Shown piece by piece: positions 25,513 to 34,371 of a stretch of 64,000 nt of DNA. Origin of the DNA: Micromonospora pallida (GTDB lineage Bacteria; Actinomycetota; Actinomycetes; Mycobacteriales; Micromonosporaceae); NCBI RefSeq assembly GCF_900090325.1, contig NZ_FMHW01000002.1, positions 1,054,001 to 1,118,000 of the forward strand. The letters are read 5' to 3'. The position numbers were made by a program, and so were the translations under genes. How positions within the stretch are numbered: position 1 is the stretch's first letter; each line of letters starts with the position of its first letter. The notes beneath the pieces are model-generated. The model worked only from the letters and a program-made list of their open reading frames with translations. It had not been told where the DNA came from and ran no database searches.

Positions 25513-25541
25513 AGACTATGTGCGCGCCACCTGCCTGTCAA
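25513..25541 (-). promoter_or_regulatory. Promoter of the leftward sugar-phosphate operon
   Basis: Read on the minus strand: TTGACA (25541-25536), exactly 17 bases, TAGTCT (25518-25513). The -35 is a perfect consensus, and the predicted start near 25506 is about 20 bases before the first gene. This is the clearest promoter in the window and suggests transcription by the primary sigma factor. Confidence 0.65.
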
Positions 25542-25730
25542 TCGATGCGCCGAGCCGGCTGGGCGCCGCACCACTGTCCTGCTCGGACACTTCGACACCG
25601 TGACAGCCAGCCGGATCGGCCGGTTTCCGCCGTGGGTTGCCGGAGGGCGTGTCTGGGATTTATCGGCGCGATGCAATATCGTCCCAGCGTCCGGCGGAGT
25701 CTCCGTCCGGTGTCCCTCGAGGGGAGCGAG

Positions 25731-25835
25731 ATGGACGCGTACGCGCGTGGGTCAGTGGACCTCGCTCAGACGCTTCAGCTGCTGAGCCAGGGCGGTGTGC
25801 TCGCTGTGCCGGCCAGCGTCGGCCGTACCGCGTGA
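25731..25835 (+). CDS. Small ORF (34 residues) coupled to the HAD phosphatase gene
   Basis: ATG 25731 has GGGGAG 5 bases upstream, the best ribosome site in this gap, and the ORF ends in a GTGA overlap with the HAD start, which itself has no ribosome site. The peptide MDAYARGSVDLAQTLQLLSQ plus 14 more residues matches nothing I know; GGVLAVP faintly recalls the YrdC/Sua5 opening. It may be a leader ORF that drives HAD translation, a small protein or a remnant. I do not call it a RiPP precursor. Confidence 0.4.
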   Translation: MDAYARGSVDLAQTLQLLSQGGVLAVPASVGRTA

Positions 25836-26623
25836 CCATCAGCTACGCCGCGTTCGACCTGGACGGCACTCTGATCGATGCCGCCGACCAGCCCTACGAC
25901 GGCGTCGTGGCAGGGCTTGCCATGCTGCGTCAACGCGGTGTGGTGCCGCTGATCGTCTCCGGGCGGTCGGCGCGCTCGTTCCGGAACCTGCGCCACCTCG
26001 ACGAGCTGTTCGCTCAGCTGGACGACGAGGTGCTACTCAGTGACGGCAACGTCGTCCTAGACCGACACGCCGATCTGCTGTCGTTCCCGCTCACCTGCCC
26101 GTCCCCAGTGCTGCGCCGGCTGTCGAGCGATCCCGGCATCGACATGGTCGTCGAATGCTCAGGCGAGTTCCATGCCACCACCAAGCGCGCCGCGGCGCAG
26201 TTCGCCATGGTGTACCGGGTGCCCCGCCAGCAGGTCCCGCTCACCGGTCACGCGCTGTCGGATGTGCCGTGCTTCACCGCCGTGACGGTGTTCCGCAGCA
26301 CCACCCCCGTGCCGGAACTGTTGGACGGCACCGACTGCGAGGTGATGACGATCCGGCCGTTCGAGGCCCGGGTGGTCCGGCCGCGCGGCACGGGCAAGTC
26401 CACCGCGCTCGTGCGGCACCTGCGGCGACGTTTCGGTGAGCCCGACCTGAGCCGGACGCTGGCGGTCGGCGACGGCGCCGCCGACGCGCCGATGCTGGCT
26501 GCCTGCGCGTTCGGCGTGGCCACCAGCGACGCCAGCCCGGTGGCGGTCGAGGCCGCCACCAGGCACCTGTCTGGCGGCCTTGCCGAGTTCCTGTCCGCGT
26601 TCGACCCGGAAAGCATGGTGTGA
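25832..26623 (+). CDS. HAD-IIB (Cof-type) phosphatase
   Basis: 263 residues from GTG 25832. AAFDLDGTLID is motif I, VSGRSARSFRNL motif II, RGTGKSTALVRHLRRRF the motif III Lys region, and VGDGAADAPMLAACAFG motif IV. The long cap between motifs II and III is the C2 cap of sugar phosphatases such as trehalose-6-phosphate and mannosyl-3-phosphoglycerate phosphatases. It faces away from the GT20-containing operon, so it may remove phosphate from that enzyme's product, as OtsB does after OtsA (inference). One base separates its stop from the next gene. Confidence 0.82.
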   Translation: MTISYAAFDLDGTLIDAADQPYDGVVAGLAMLRQRGVVPLIVSGRSARSFRNLRHLDELFAQLDDEVLLSDGNVVLDRHADLLSFPLTCPSPVLRRLSSDPGIDMVVECSGEFHATTKRAAAQFAMVYRVPRQQVPLTGHALSDVPCFTAVTVFRSTTPVPELLDGTDCEVMTIRPFEARVVRPRGTGKSTALVRHLRRRFGEPDLSRTLAVGDGAADAPMLAACAFGVATSDASPVAVEAATRHLSGGLAEFLSAFDPESMV

Positions 26624-26624
26624 C

Positions 26625-27719
26625 GTGACTCCAGCGGTGTCTCCGGAGATTCAGCTCGTGCTTCTGCTGTCCCTGCCGGATCCGCGGTCCGACGAGGTGG
26701 ATGCGATGCGTCGGCTGCTCGACTCGCCACTGGATTGGAATCAGGTGCTGGGCATGCTGACGGTCCACCGGGTCCTGGGCGTGGCGTGGCACAACGTCCT
26801 CCTGTACGCCATCGAGCGGCGACAGAGGTTGAGGTCGGCGTACTTCCTCAAGTCGCTGCGGGTCTCCGCGGCCGGGCAGCGGCTGATGGCAGGCGAGCAA
26901 ACGGAGCTCACCGTGCAGGTGCAGCGGGCACTGAGCGACGCGGGGCTTCGTAGCGCGGTCCTCAAGGGCGGCGCGGTGGCGAAGATGGCCTATCCCGATC
27001 CGAGCATGCGGATGTTCAACGACAACGATCTGCTGGTGGACCGCGAACGGCTCCCCGAGGTGGAGACGGTGCTGCGCGAGCTCGGGTACGTGCAGGGCAG
27101 CTGGGACTACGCGACCGCCTCCGTCCGTCCGGCGCCACGCCGGGAGGCGCTGTTCCTCGCCCTGCACTCACATCAGACGTACTCCTACATGAAGCCGACG
27201 CCGCAGGCCCAGGCTCTGGAGTGCCACCGCCTCGACATGCATTTCTCCATCGATCTGATGACCGGCCACCGCAGTGACGCTGCGGTGTCAGCCCTGCTGG
27301 ACTCCCGTATCGAGATCGACGGCATGACGACGATCTCGGCGACCGACATGCTCGTCTTTACGTGCCTGCACTTCGCCCGGGAGGCGGTCCACCGAGGGGA
27401 GGTGCTCGCACTCAAGGATCTCGTGCTGTACAAGGTCGTGGACATCCTGGCTCTACTGGCGGCTTATGACATGAGCGATGTCCCAGATCGGGCGGCGCAA
27501 CTCGGCTTCGCTCGCGAGGTGTACTTCGCGTTGCACCATGCGGCCGACCTGTTCCCCGGCCGCGTGCCGGCGGATCTGCTCGATCGGCTACGCCCGGACG
27601 ACCTCGCCTACCTGGACGAGGTGAACGACGGTCACGCGGTGGTGCACCGGTGGCGTACGCCGATGATCCAGCGGATGTTCGACATCCATCGGCTGCGCGA
27701 GCTGACGGAGTCGACCTGA
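26625..27719 (+). CDS. Nucleotidyltransferase-fold protein of the lasso-tailoring type (NTP_transf_5-like)
   Basis: 364 residues from GTG 26625. AVLKGGAVAKMAYPDPSMR followed by FNDNDLLV is the L-K-G...R...D-x-D-L-L-V signature of the nucleotidyltransferase family often found beside HPr-kinase-like enzymes in lasso-peptide clusters (for example paeninodin). A helical C-terminal domain completes it. Here there is no lasso precursor or typical cyclase, but two HPr-kinase-like genes lie at 37.2 and 43.5 kb, so the pairing seems to have been borrowed for another phosphorylated product. It follows the HAD gene with a 1-base gap. Role: perhaps transfer of a nucleotidyl or sugar group onto a phosphate. 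Confidence 0.68.
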   Translation: MTPAVSPEIQLVLLLSLPDPRSDEVDAMRRLLDSPLDWNQVLGMLTVHRVLGVAWHNVLLYAIERRQRLRSAYFLKSLRVSAAGQRLMAGEQTELTVQVQRALSDAGLRSAVLKGGAVAKMAYPDPSMRMFNDNDLLVDRERLPEVETVLRELGYVQGSWDYATASVRPAPRREALFLALHSHQTYSYMKPTPQAQALECHRLDMHFSIDLMTGHRSDAAVSALLDSRIEIDGMTTISATDMLVFTCLHFAREAVHRGEVLALKDLVLYKVVDILALLAAYDMSDVPDRAAQLGFAREVYFALHHAADLFPGRVPADLLDRLRPDDLAYLDEVNDGHAVVHRWRTPMIQRMFDIHRLRELTEST

Positions 27720-27753
27720 GGACGCCGACGCGGGGCTCGGGTGAACAGCGGAG

Positions 27754-27779
27754 GCACCGGCGGCGCGGCCGGCCGGTGC
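27754..27779. terminator. Bidirectional hairpin between the nucleotidyltransferase and carrier protein 2 genes
   Basis: GCACCGGC (27754-27761), a 10-base loop and GCCGGTGC (27772-27779) form a perfect 8-bp stem in the 75-base gap between two convergent genes. Confidence 0.6.
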
Positions 27780-27794
27780 GTACCGCCGTGCCGG

Positions 27795-28061
27795 CTACCT
27801 CGCCGAATCGTGAACCAGCAGGGAATCGATGACCGCCCAGAGCCCGGCCGGGGTGGCGAACGTGCTCTCGGTCAGCAAGTGATCGGGAAACGTCACGTCG
27901 AACGCCTCCTCCAAGTCAAGCAGCAGGCTGACGGTTGCCAGCGAGTCCACGCCGTACGTGGCGAGGCTGAGGTCCTCGCTGATCGGCGTGCCGGGAGGTA
28001 GCAGGGTCAGGTAACGCCGCAGCGTCTCCTCGAACGGTGCGGTCCATGCCTGTTCGGTCAA
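27795..28061 (-). CDS. Acyl/aminoacyl carrier protein 2
   Basis: 88 residues. ATYGVDSLATVSLLLDLEE is a standard carrier motif with the phosphopantetheine Ser at residue 40. The start codon is TTG (28061): AGGAGG sits 7 bases before it and no ATG or GTG fits, so the rare start is well supported. It is the last gene of a leftward operon that includes an AMP ligase, a PLP decarboxylase and an acyl-CoA dehydrogenase, so it probably carries an amino acid through decarboxylation and oxidation. Confidence 0.88.
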   Translation of the reverse strand: MTEQAWTAPFEETLRRYLTLLPPGTPISEDLSLATYGVDSLATVSLLLDLEEAFDVTFPDHLLTESTFATPAGLWAVIDSLLVHDSAR

Positions 28062-28116
28062 CTCACTGCCTCCTGGTTTACGACGGATGGTGCCGACACG
28101 CCCGTACCGCAGCGGC

Positions 28117-29280
28117 TCACGGCAGCCTTCCGGCGCCGTCGAGCAGCGTCATCGTCCCGATGGCGCCCACGAGCCGGTCGTTCGAATAGTTGAGGCTCGC
28201 CGAGCGCAGGTCGCGAAAATGCCGCTCCAACGGGACGGCCGCGTCCCGCTGGTAGCCGATCATTGCCCCGCCGAGCTGGACGAGCCGGTCCACCGCCGAG
28301 AACGTCAGCTCCGAGCAGGCCACCTTCACGGTGTCGATCCGTATCTGAAGGGAACGGTCGTCGAGTGGCTGGCCGCTGTGCCGCCGGCGCAGCACCTCGT
28401 CACGCACCAGCGCGAGGTATCCGCCCGCCAGCTCTATGTCGATGCGAGCCCGGGCCAGCCGTTGCCGGAGCAGTTCGCTGTCGCGCGACATGCTCGAGGG
28501 GACGTGCCGGGAGCGGATCAGCGCCACCACCGCGTCGAGGGCGCCGCGGGCCGTCCCGAGCCAGCAGGCCGACCAGGCCAGGTGTCCGGCGGGGATCATG
28601 CTGTCCACCGCGATCGCGCGGAAGCCGCCCGGCTGCCCGATCACCTGGTGGCTGGCGGCGACGCCCGACAGTGTCATGCCGACGCTGCGGGTGCCGCGCA
28701 TGCCCATCGCGTTCCAGTCCCGGACGACCTGCGCCTCGACCTGATCACGGTGCAGGTGGACCAGACTGACGTCGCTCGGCGCGGCGTCGGGCCCGGCGCG
28801 CATGGTGATGAGGAACCCGTCGGCGTGCTCGCCGCCGGTCACGATGGGTGCGTCCCGGCGCACCAGGAGATCGTCGTCCTCGGGCAGCAGCGCCGAGGAG
28901 GCGGTCAGCAGATGCCCACCCTTGGACGGCTCGGTGGTGACGGACGCGAGGTAGTAGCCCTCCTGCGCGATACGCGGCAGGAGGTCCGAGCGCAGCCGCT
29001 CGCCGGCGTGGCGCACGACGGCGTCCACCTGCTGGCAGTGCATGGCCCAGATCATCGCGGTGGACAGGCATCCACCGGCCAGCACCGCCGCCACGTCGAC
29101 CAGATCGGCGAGGTCGCCGTCCATTCCGCCGTACTCGGCCGGCACCAGCAGGCCGAAGAGGCCGGCCTCGCGCAACGCCCGCACACTGTCGTGCGGGAAC
29201 GCCGCGCCGGCGTCCGCGGCCGCCGCATGGCGCGCCAGGACGGGCATCAGGTCGGTGGCGATCGCGAGGGCATCCGTCAT
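28117..29280 (-). CDS. Acyl-CoA dehydrogenase family protein (ACAD3)
   Basis: 387 residues, the standard family length. FGLLVPAEYGGMDGDLADL is the N-terminal domain; SVTTEPSKGGHLL and DWNAMGMRGTRSVGM form the middle domain; the C-terminal helices end LERHFRDLRSASLNYSNDRL. This C-terminus resembles the subgroup acting on carrier-bound or unusual substrates, and no obvious catalytic Glu is seen in the usual place. ATG 29280 (GGAG 6 bases upstream) overlaps the decarboxylase stop as ATGA. The next gene downstream is carrier protein 2, the likely substrate carrier. A flavin-dependent hydroxylase of the same fold is an alternative. Confidence 0.8.
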   Translation of the reverse strand: MTDALAIATDLMPVLARHAAAADAGAAFPHDSVRALREAGLFGLLVPAEYGGMDGDLADLVDVAAVLAGGCLSTAMIWAMHCQQVDAVVRHAGERLRSDLLPRIAQEGYYLASVTTEPSKGGHLLTASSALLPEDDDLLVRRDAPIVTGGEHADGFLITMRAGPDAAPSDVSLVHLHRDQVEAQVVRDWNAMGMRGTRSVGMTLSGVAASHQVIGQPGGFRAIAVDSMIPAGHLAWSACWLGTARGALDAVVALIRSRHVPSSMSRDSELLRQRLARARIDIELAGGYLALVRDEVLRRRHSGQPLDDRSLQIRIDTVKVACSELTFSAVDRLVQLGGAMIGYQRDAAVPLERHFRDLRSASLNYSNDRLVGAIGTMTLLDGAGRLP

Positions 29281-30512
29281 GCGGGCTCCGTTCGGGGTGT
29301 CACGATGACAGGTTCGTGAACAAGTCGCATCCGGGTCGCTTCGAGTACGTCCGTGCCGCGAAGCACCACCTCGGCCGGGGCTGGGTGCCCGAGGAACGCC
29401 ACCAAGCTGGCGGTCAGGCCGTATGCGCCGACGTTGGGGAACACCACCTGGTCGCCGGCCCGCAGGTCCGGCGCCTGGACGCTGCGGCCGAGGACATCGG
29501 CCGGTGTGCACAGCGGCCCGACCATGTGCACCGCCGTGGTGGGCGCAGTGCCGGTCTCCGGGGTGGCGGCGGCACGCGCCAGCTTTCCCAGCCCCGACAT
29601 GCCGCCGAGGTGGTTGATCCCGGCGTCCAGCACGACGAAGGTCTGCCCCCTGCTGCGCTTGACGTCACGCACGGTGGTAGCCAGCCGGCCGCTGTCGCCG
29701 ACCAGGTAGCGGCCGGACTCGAAGGCGATCTCGACGTCGCCCGTACGCCACCCGGACAGGTCGGCGTCGAGTGCGGCGCGCAGCGCGGCGCCCAGCCGCC
29801 GGTAGACCGGGCGGTCGCCCGGCTGTGCGTACGGTGCGGCGAAGCCTCCGCCGAGGTCCACGATGCGCATCGGCAGGCCGGCCTTGTCCCGCAGACGCCC
29901 GGCCAGCGAGACGCTGGCCTGAACGGCCTCGATGAGACTGTCCTCGTCCAGGACGTTGCTGACAGGGTAGAGATGCAGACCGGCCAACCGGGTGCCGGGC
30001 ACCGCGGTGAATCGCCCGGGATCGGCGAGGACCTGGTCCTCGTCCACGCCGAACTGGGTGGCGGCCCCGGTCATCCGGAGAGAGGTGCCGCCAGCGGCGG
30101 TGCTGTTGACCCGCAACAGGACCGTCGCCTCGGTGGCGTGTGCCAGTGCCGCGCGGCCGAGGCGGTGCAGCTCATCGGCCGACTCAGCGGAGAACCGGCG
30201 CACCCCCCGAGCCAGTGCGTCGGCGATCTCGGCGTCGGTCTTGCCCGGTCCGGTGTAGAGCAGATCCGCGCCCGCGAATCCGGCGGCCATGGCGACGTCC
30301 AGCTCACCGGCGGAGCTGACCTCCGCCCGGCAGCCGAGGTCGCGCAAGGTCCGGACCAGCGCCCGGTTCGGGTTGGCCTTGACCGAGTAGTACAGGACGG
30401 ACGGAGTGGGCAGCGCGGCCCGCAGATCGGCGTACGCCTGTTCCACGGCGTCCAGCTGGTACACGTACAGCGGGCTACCGTAGCGCCGCGTCAGGGCGGT
30501 GATGTCAGGCAT
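29277..30512 (-). CDS. PLP-dependent decarboxylase, fold type III (LysA/ornithine-decarboxylase family)
   Basis: 411 residues. YYSVKANPN carries the PLP Lys near residue 44; EVSSAGELDVA, DLGGGFAAPYA and GPLCTPADVLG (with the catalytic Cys) are family motifs. Related enzymes act on free diaminopimelate or ornithine, but VinO of the vicenistatin pathway decarboxylates an aminoacyl group on a carrier protein. Its neighbours, an AMP ligase (8-base overlap) and carrier protein 2, match that arrangement, so a carrier-bound substrate is favoured (inference). Ends in an ATGA overlap with ACAD3. Confidence 0.87.
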   Translation of the reverse strand: MPDITALTRRYGSPLYVYQLDAVEQAYADLRAALPTPSVLYYSVKANPNRALVRTLRDLGCRAEVSSAGELDVAMAAGFAGADLLYTGPGKTDAEIADALARGVRRFSAESADELHRLGRAALAHATEATVLLRVNSTAAGGTSLRMTGAATQFGVDEDQVLADPGRFTAVPGTRLAGLHLYPVSNVLDEDSLIEAVQASVSLAGRLRDKAGLPMRIVDLGGGFAAPYAQPGDRPVYRRLGAALRAALDADLSGWRTGDVEIAFESGRYLVGDSGRLATTVRDVKRSRGQTFVVLDAGINHLGGMSGLGKLARAAATPETGTAPTTAVHMVGPLCTPADVLGRSVQAPDLRAGDQVVFPNVGAYGLTASLVAFLGHPAPAEVVLRGTDVLEATRMRLVHEPVIVTPRTEPA

Positions 30513-31926
30513 GTCGGCTCACTCGGACGTCGTCCTCCAGCAGGTGGCTCAGGGCGGCCCGGTCGGTCTTGCCGGTGCTCCCGACTGGAATGGCGGGTAG
30601 CACCCGGCAACTCGCGGGAACCTTGGCCGGCTCGAGCAGCTCGTGCAGGCGCATGAGGACCTCGCCGGGCTCGAGGTCGGTGACGGCGAACAACGTCGCG
30701 TCGCGGCCGTCGCCGGGTGGCAGCAGCGCGACATCCTGCACACCGGGTATCTGGCGTGCGGCCGCCTCGACCTCGGCGACGCTGACCCGCACCCCCCGCT
30801 GCTTGAACAGGTGGTCGCGGCGACCGTGGAAGAACAGGTTGCCGTCGGCGTCGAGATGGCCGTAGTCGCCGGTGTGGAGCAGGCGCCGCCCCGTCGCCGG
30901 ATCCCGTCGGTAGGTCCGTGCGGTCAGTTGCTCGTCCTTCCAGTAGCCGCTCATCAGGTGCGGCCCGGCGACGACGATCTGGCCCTCTTCGCCGGCCGGC
31001 GCCGGCCGCCCCGACGGGTCCAGGATCACCAGGGTGGTGCCCGGCAGGGGCTTGCCCAGTGAGCCCGGTCGGGCCAGGTCCCCGTCCGGTTCGGCGATGG
31101 TGACGCGTTTGCATTCGGTGGTGCCGTACATCAGCTGGATGGCGGCGGAGGGGAATGCCTCGCGCAGGCCGTCCAGATGGGTCGCGGTCAGCTCCTGGCC
31201 GGTGTTGGTGACGAGGCGGACGCTGGGGGCGGAACCGCGGCGCGCCAGTCGGATCAGGATGGTGGCCAGGGAGGGCACCACCGGGACGACGGTGACTCCA
31301 TGCCGGCGGATCGTGGCGAGTAGCGCACCGTCACCTCCCGGTCCTTGCAGCACCAGGCATGCGCCCGCTGCGGCTGCCAGGAAGGCCTGGTAGAGACCGT
31401 AGTCGAAGGAGAGCGGCAAGCGGCACAGAATGACGTCGTCCGGGCGGTAGCCGAGGCGCTCGGCGATCGCGCCCACCGCGAACAGCACCTGTCGATGCGG
31501 GCAGACCACTGCCTTGGGACGGGCGGTGCTGCCGGAGGTGTAGAGGAAAAGCACCGGCGACTGCGGATCGACGGGACTCCGGATCGCCGTGTCCGCCACC
31601 GGGGGAGGACCGGTCAGGGTCAGTGCGGGCTCCGCGTCGTCGATGACGTGCGCCCACTGCGCGGGCCGCAGGTCCGCGCTCAGTGGTACGGCGACCGCCC
31701 CGAGGTGCGAGCAGGCGTAGACCGCCGCGAGCACCCAGCGCTCGGCGGCCGCCCGGATCAGGACTCGGTCGCCAACGCCGACCCCGGCGTCGTGCAGGCC
31801 AGCCGCATACCCGCGGCTGTACCGGTCCAGTTCGGCGTAGGTCCAGGAGCCGGTCGCGTCGCGTACCGCCATGGCTTCCGGCTGCCGGGCGGCCGCCTGC
31901 GCCACGAGGGTGTGCAGGAACGTCAC
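30505..31926 (-). CDS. AMP-dependent ligase, probably amino-acid-activating
   Basis: 473 residues from GTG 31926, overlapping the histidine-phosphatase stop (GTGA). [18 protein letters not shown] is the P-loop, [10 protein letters not shown] the A5 motif, [18 protein letters not shown] the hinge region, and [11 protein letters not shown] holds the catalytic Lys. It lacks the FAAL motif of the other ligase in the cluster. With the decarboxylase and carrier protein 2 it resembles the VinN-VinL-VinO system, in which an adenylation enzyme loads a beta-amino acid on a carrier protein. The substrate cannot be read reliably from sequence. Confidence 0.85.
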   Translation of the reverse strand: MTFLHTLVAQAAARQPEAMAVRDATGSWTYAELDRYSRGYAAGLHDAGVGVGDRVLIRAAAERWVLAAVYACSHLGAVAVPLSADLRPAQWAHVIDDAEPALTLTGPPPVADTAIRSPVDPQSPVLFLYTSGSTARPKAVVCPHRQVLFAVGAIAERLGYRPDDVILCRLPLSFDYGLYQAFLAAAAGACLVLQGPGGDGALLATIRRHGVTVVPVVPSLATILIRLARRGSAPSVRLVTNTGQELTATHLDGLREAFPSAAIQLMYGTTECKRVTIAEPDGDLARPGSLGKPLPGTTLVILDPSGRPAPAGEEGQIVVAGPHLMSGYWKDEQLTARTYRRDPATGRRLLHTGDYGHLDADGNLFFHGRRDHLFKQRGVRVSVAEVEAAARQIPGVQDVALLPPGDGRDATLFAVTDLEPGEVLMRLHELLEPAKVPASCRVLPAIPVGSTGKTDRAALSHLLEDDVRVSRHA

Positions 31927-32552
31927 GGCTCGAGGTGGCGGACGTCGCCGAGGCTGACGACCTGGCGGTTGTGGAAGAAGTCGTCCTCGCGCAGCGTGGT
32001 GATGCTGCCGGAAGGCGCCCGCAGGTTGACGTATCCAAGGGACGCGATCGGCATTTTGATCCACGCCGCGACCACGAACGTCAGGGCGAAGCCGTGGGTG
32101 GAGATGATCTGATGCTCGCAGGGGCTGCGCAGGATGTCGTCCATCGCGGCGTAGACGCGCGTCGCGAACGCCGTCTTGGTCTCGGCGCCCTCCACTCCCT
32201 CCTCGTGTCCCATCCGGTCGCCGACCGCGGGCGGCGGGACGAACCGCTGGTCCAGCCATGCCTGAGGCCGGCCCTCGGCCACGCCGTACGACTTCTCGCG
32301 CAGCCGGCGGTCCAGGACCGGTTTGATCCCGAAGCGGCCGGCGACCGCCTCGGCCGTCTGCGAGGCGCGTCGCAGGTCGGAGGAGTACAGCTCCACCTCA
32401 GAGCCGTCCGGAACGGCGTCGCGTAACGCTGTCGCGATGGCTGCCGCTGCCTCGGCGCCGGCCGGCGTGAGCGACGAGTCGTGCCAGCCTCCGACCACAT
32501 CGTCGAGGTGATGGGTGGCCTCGGGGTGGGCGATGACGTAAAGGGTGCGCAC
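31923..32552 (-). CDS. Histidine-phosphatase-superfamily protein with altered RHG motif
   Basis: 209 residues. [20 protein letters not shown] and [10 protein letters not shown] match the phosphoglycerate-mutase/histidine-phosphatase fold, including the second catalytic His. The first motif, normally RHGET, reads [10 protein letters not shown]: the phosphorylated His is kept but Arg and Gly are Ala and Pro, so phosphate binding must differ. GTG 32552 has GGAAGG about 10 bases upstream. It sits in the amino-acid-module operon, overlapping the ligase. Possible roles: phosphatase on an odd substrate or a reassigned fold member. Confidence 0.76.
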   Translation of the reverse strand: MRTLYVIAHPEATHHLDDVVGGWHDSSLTPAGAEAAAAIATALRDAVPDGSEVELYSSDLRRASQTAEAVAGRFGIKPVLDRRLREKSYGVAEGRPQAWLDQRFVPPPAVGDRMGHEEGVEGAETKTAFATRVYAAMDDILRSPCEHQIISTHGFALTFVVAAWIKMPIASLGYVNLRAPSGSITTLREDDFFHNRQVVSLGDVRHLEP

Positions 32553-32579
32553 CGGTGGATGCCTTCCTTGTCGGATCGG

Positions 32580-34316
32580 TCAGGGCAGTGACAGTTCGAG
32601 GACCATCAGGCCCCACAGCAGGCGGGCATGGTCCCTGCCGCGGGCGTGCTCCGCGATGACGCCGCTCACGGCGCTCTGGCTGAGCATGCCGGACGAGCAC
32701 AGCCGAGGCCGGGTCAGCACGTCGACGGTGAAGTCCCACAGCGCTCTGCCCGGCGTCAGGTAGGCGCTGACGGGGAAGGTGAACGGCTGCTTGTCGCGGC
32801 GTTGCACCGAGAGTGGGACCAGTCCCACGCCGGCATCCCAGAGGACCTGCTTGCGGCGTGCTCCGCCGACCTTCAGAGCGTCGGGCGTTCGCCGGGCGAA
32901 GCGGGTGACTGCCGGCTGGCAGTAAGGGACACGGCCCTCGATCGTGTTCGCCATGGCGAGATGATCGAGCTTGCGCAGATTGAGGCTCGGCAGCTTGTAC
33001 GTCCGGTCGAAGCTCAGTATCTGTTCGACCGCGCTGGCAGCGGGGCGGGTCAACAGCTCGATGGCACGCTGCCGGCTGCTGGTCCCGGAGTCGACCATGC
33101 GGCGATAGTCGGCGGTGTAGAGCGCCCGGTAGTCAACCTCGGGAATCAGCGACAATCGGTCGAGATAGCGTGCCGGCCAGGCGTCGTCACGGGCGGCCAG
33201 GGCGGTGCTGTACCGCCGGTAGCCGCCGAACTGCTCGTCCGCGCCGTCGCCGACGAAACAGACCCGGAAGCCGGCCGCCGAGATCTCCCGGAACAGCACG
33301 TACGCGCTCAGCGCGTGCGGAGTGGCGTTGGGCGTGCCCAGTGCCGTCACCATGTCTGGGAGCAGTCGCGGCAGGTCAGCCTCGCGGATCTCGACCGTCT
33401 CGAGCGGAATGCCCGCGTGGGCCGCTGCCTCGCGGGCGAAACCGTGTTCGTCGCTCGGGTGCCGTCCCTCGTGCGTCACATGGAAGCCGGTGACGTCGTC
33501 GCGCCGTTGGGCGAGCAGCGTCGCGAGGATGCTCGAGTCCAGTCCGCCCGACAGCTGCACCGCGATGGGCGCGGCCTGGCCGGACATGGCGGCCACCTCC
33601 CGGGTGAGCAGCATGCGCAGGCTCTCCGGCGTGGCTTCCCCGTCGTCCGGCAGGTCGGTGTCCGCGGGGCTGTGCACGACCACCGCGCCGTCCTCGCACA
33701 CCAGCTGCTCGCCGGGGCGCAGGGTGGACACCCCGGCGTACAGCGACGTCCCGTCCGGCAGGCACTGCCAGTTGAGGTAGTGGTCGACGGCGCCCGCGTC
33801 GACGTCCAACGGCATCTTCACGAGGGCCGCGAGGCCACGCGGCTCGGACGCGAAAGCCACGCCGTCGCTGGTGACGGTGTAGTAGACGGTCTTTACGGCG
33901 AGCCGGTCGCACCACAGTGACATCCGGCGTCCGGTCCGCAGGTCCACCAGGGCAATGGCGAACATGCCCTCCAGCCGGTCCACGAACCGGTCGCCGTGCA
34001 ACTCGTAGTAGGGCACGATGATCGACCCGTCGGAGTCGCCGTCGACGTGCACACCGTGTTCGGCTAGCTCCTTTCGGAGGGCCCGGAAGTTGTAGATCTC
34101 TCCGTTGAACACCGCGTGCACGGTGCCGGCGGCGTTGCGGAACGGCTGGCGGCCCGTGGCCGGGTCCTGGATGGCGAGGCGGTTGCAGCCCAGGCCCCAG
34201 CTCTCTCCGGTGACCCGATCCTGCTGGTCCGGGCCGCCGGCGAGCTGGACGTCGCGGGCAGCGTCCAGCCCGGCCCGGTCACAGGCGCGTCCGTAGTAAC
34301 CGTAGATCCGGCACAT
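32580..34316 (-). CDS. Asparagine-synthase-type (AsnB-like) glutamine amidotransferase
   Basis: 578 residues from ATG 34316 (GGAG about 5 bases upstream). MCRIYGYYG leaves Cys2 as the glutaminase nucleophile after Met removal; FNGEIYNFRALRKEL and the LAVKTVYY region belong to the class II amidotransferase domain (1-210). QLSGGLDSSILATLL is the PP-loop of the synthetase domain. Such enzymes move ammonia from Gln onto an AMP-activated carboxylate, and in secondary metabolism form amides, beta-lactams or lasso rings. Nothing here shows which. Lies 55 bases after the nucleotidyltransferase gene in the leftward operon. Confidence 0.9.
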   Translation of the reverse strand: MCRIYGYYGRACDRAGLDAARDVQLAGGPDQQDRVTGESWGLGCNRLAIQDPATGRQPFRNAAGTVHAVFNGEIYNFRALRKELAEHGVHVDGDSDGSIIVPYYELHGDRFVDRLEGMFAIALVDLRTGRRMSLWCDRLAVKTVYYTVTSDGVAFASEPRGLAALVKMPLDVDAGAVDHYLNWQCLPDGTSLYAGVSTLRPGEQLVCEDGAVVVHSPADTDLPDDGEATPESLRMLLTREVAAMSGQAAPIAVQLSGGLDSSILATLLAQRRDDVTGFHVTHEGRHPSDEHGFAREAAAHAGIPLETVEIREADLPRLLPDMVTALGTPNATPHALSAYVLFREISAAGFRVCFVGDGADEQFGGYRRYSTALAARDDAWPARYLDRLSLIPEVDYRALYTADYRRMVDSGTSSRQRAIELLTRPAASAVEQILSFDRTYKLPSLNLRKLDHLAMANTIEGRVPYCQPAVTRFARRTPDALKVGGARRKQVLWDAGVGLVPLSVQRRDKQPFTFPVSAYLTPGRALWDFTVDVLTRPRLCSSGMLSQSAVSGVIAEHARGRDHARLLWGLMVLELSLP

Positions 34317-34371
34317 CTCGTCTCCAGTGGCAGTACCGAGCCCGCAGGCATCCAGGGGCACGACCGGGCTT

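Noticed and set aside
21766..26623. A plain trehalose pathway (GT20 plus HAD)
   Set aside because: The donor loop and operon partners differ from otsA/otsB, and the HAD lies in a separate divergent unit. It remains possible but is not the simplest reading.
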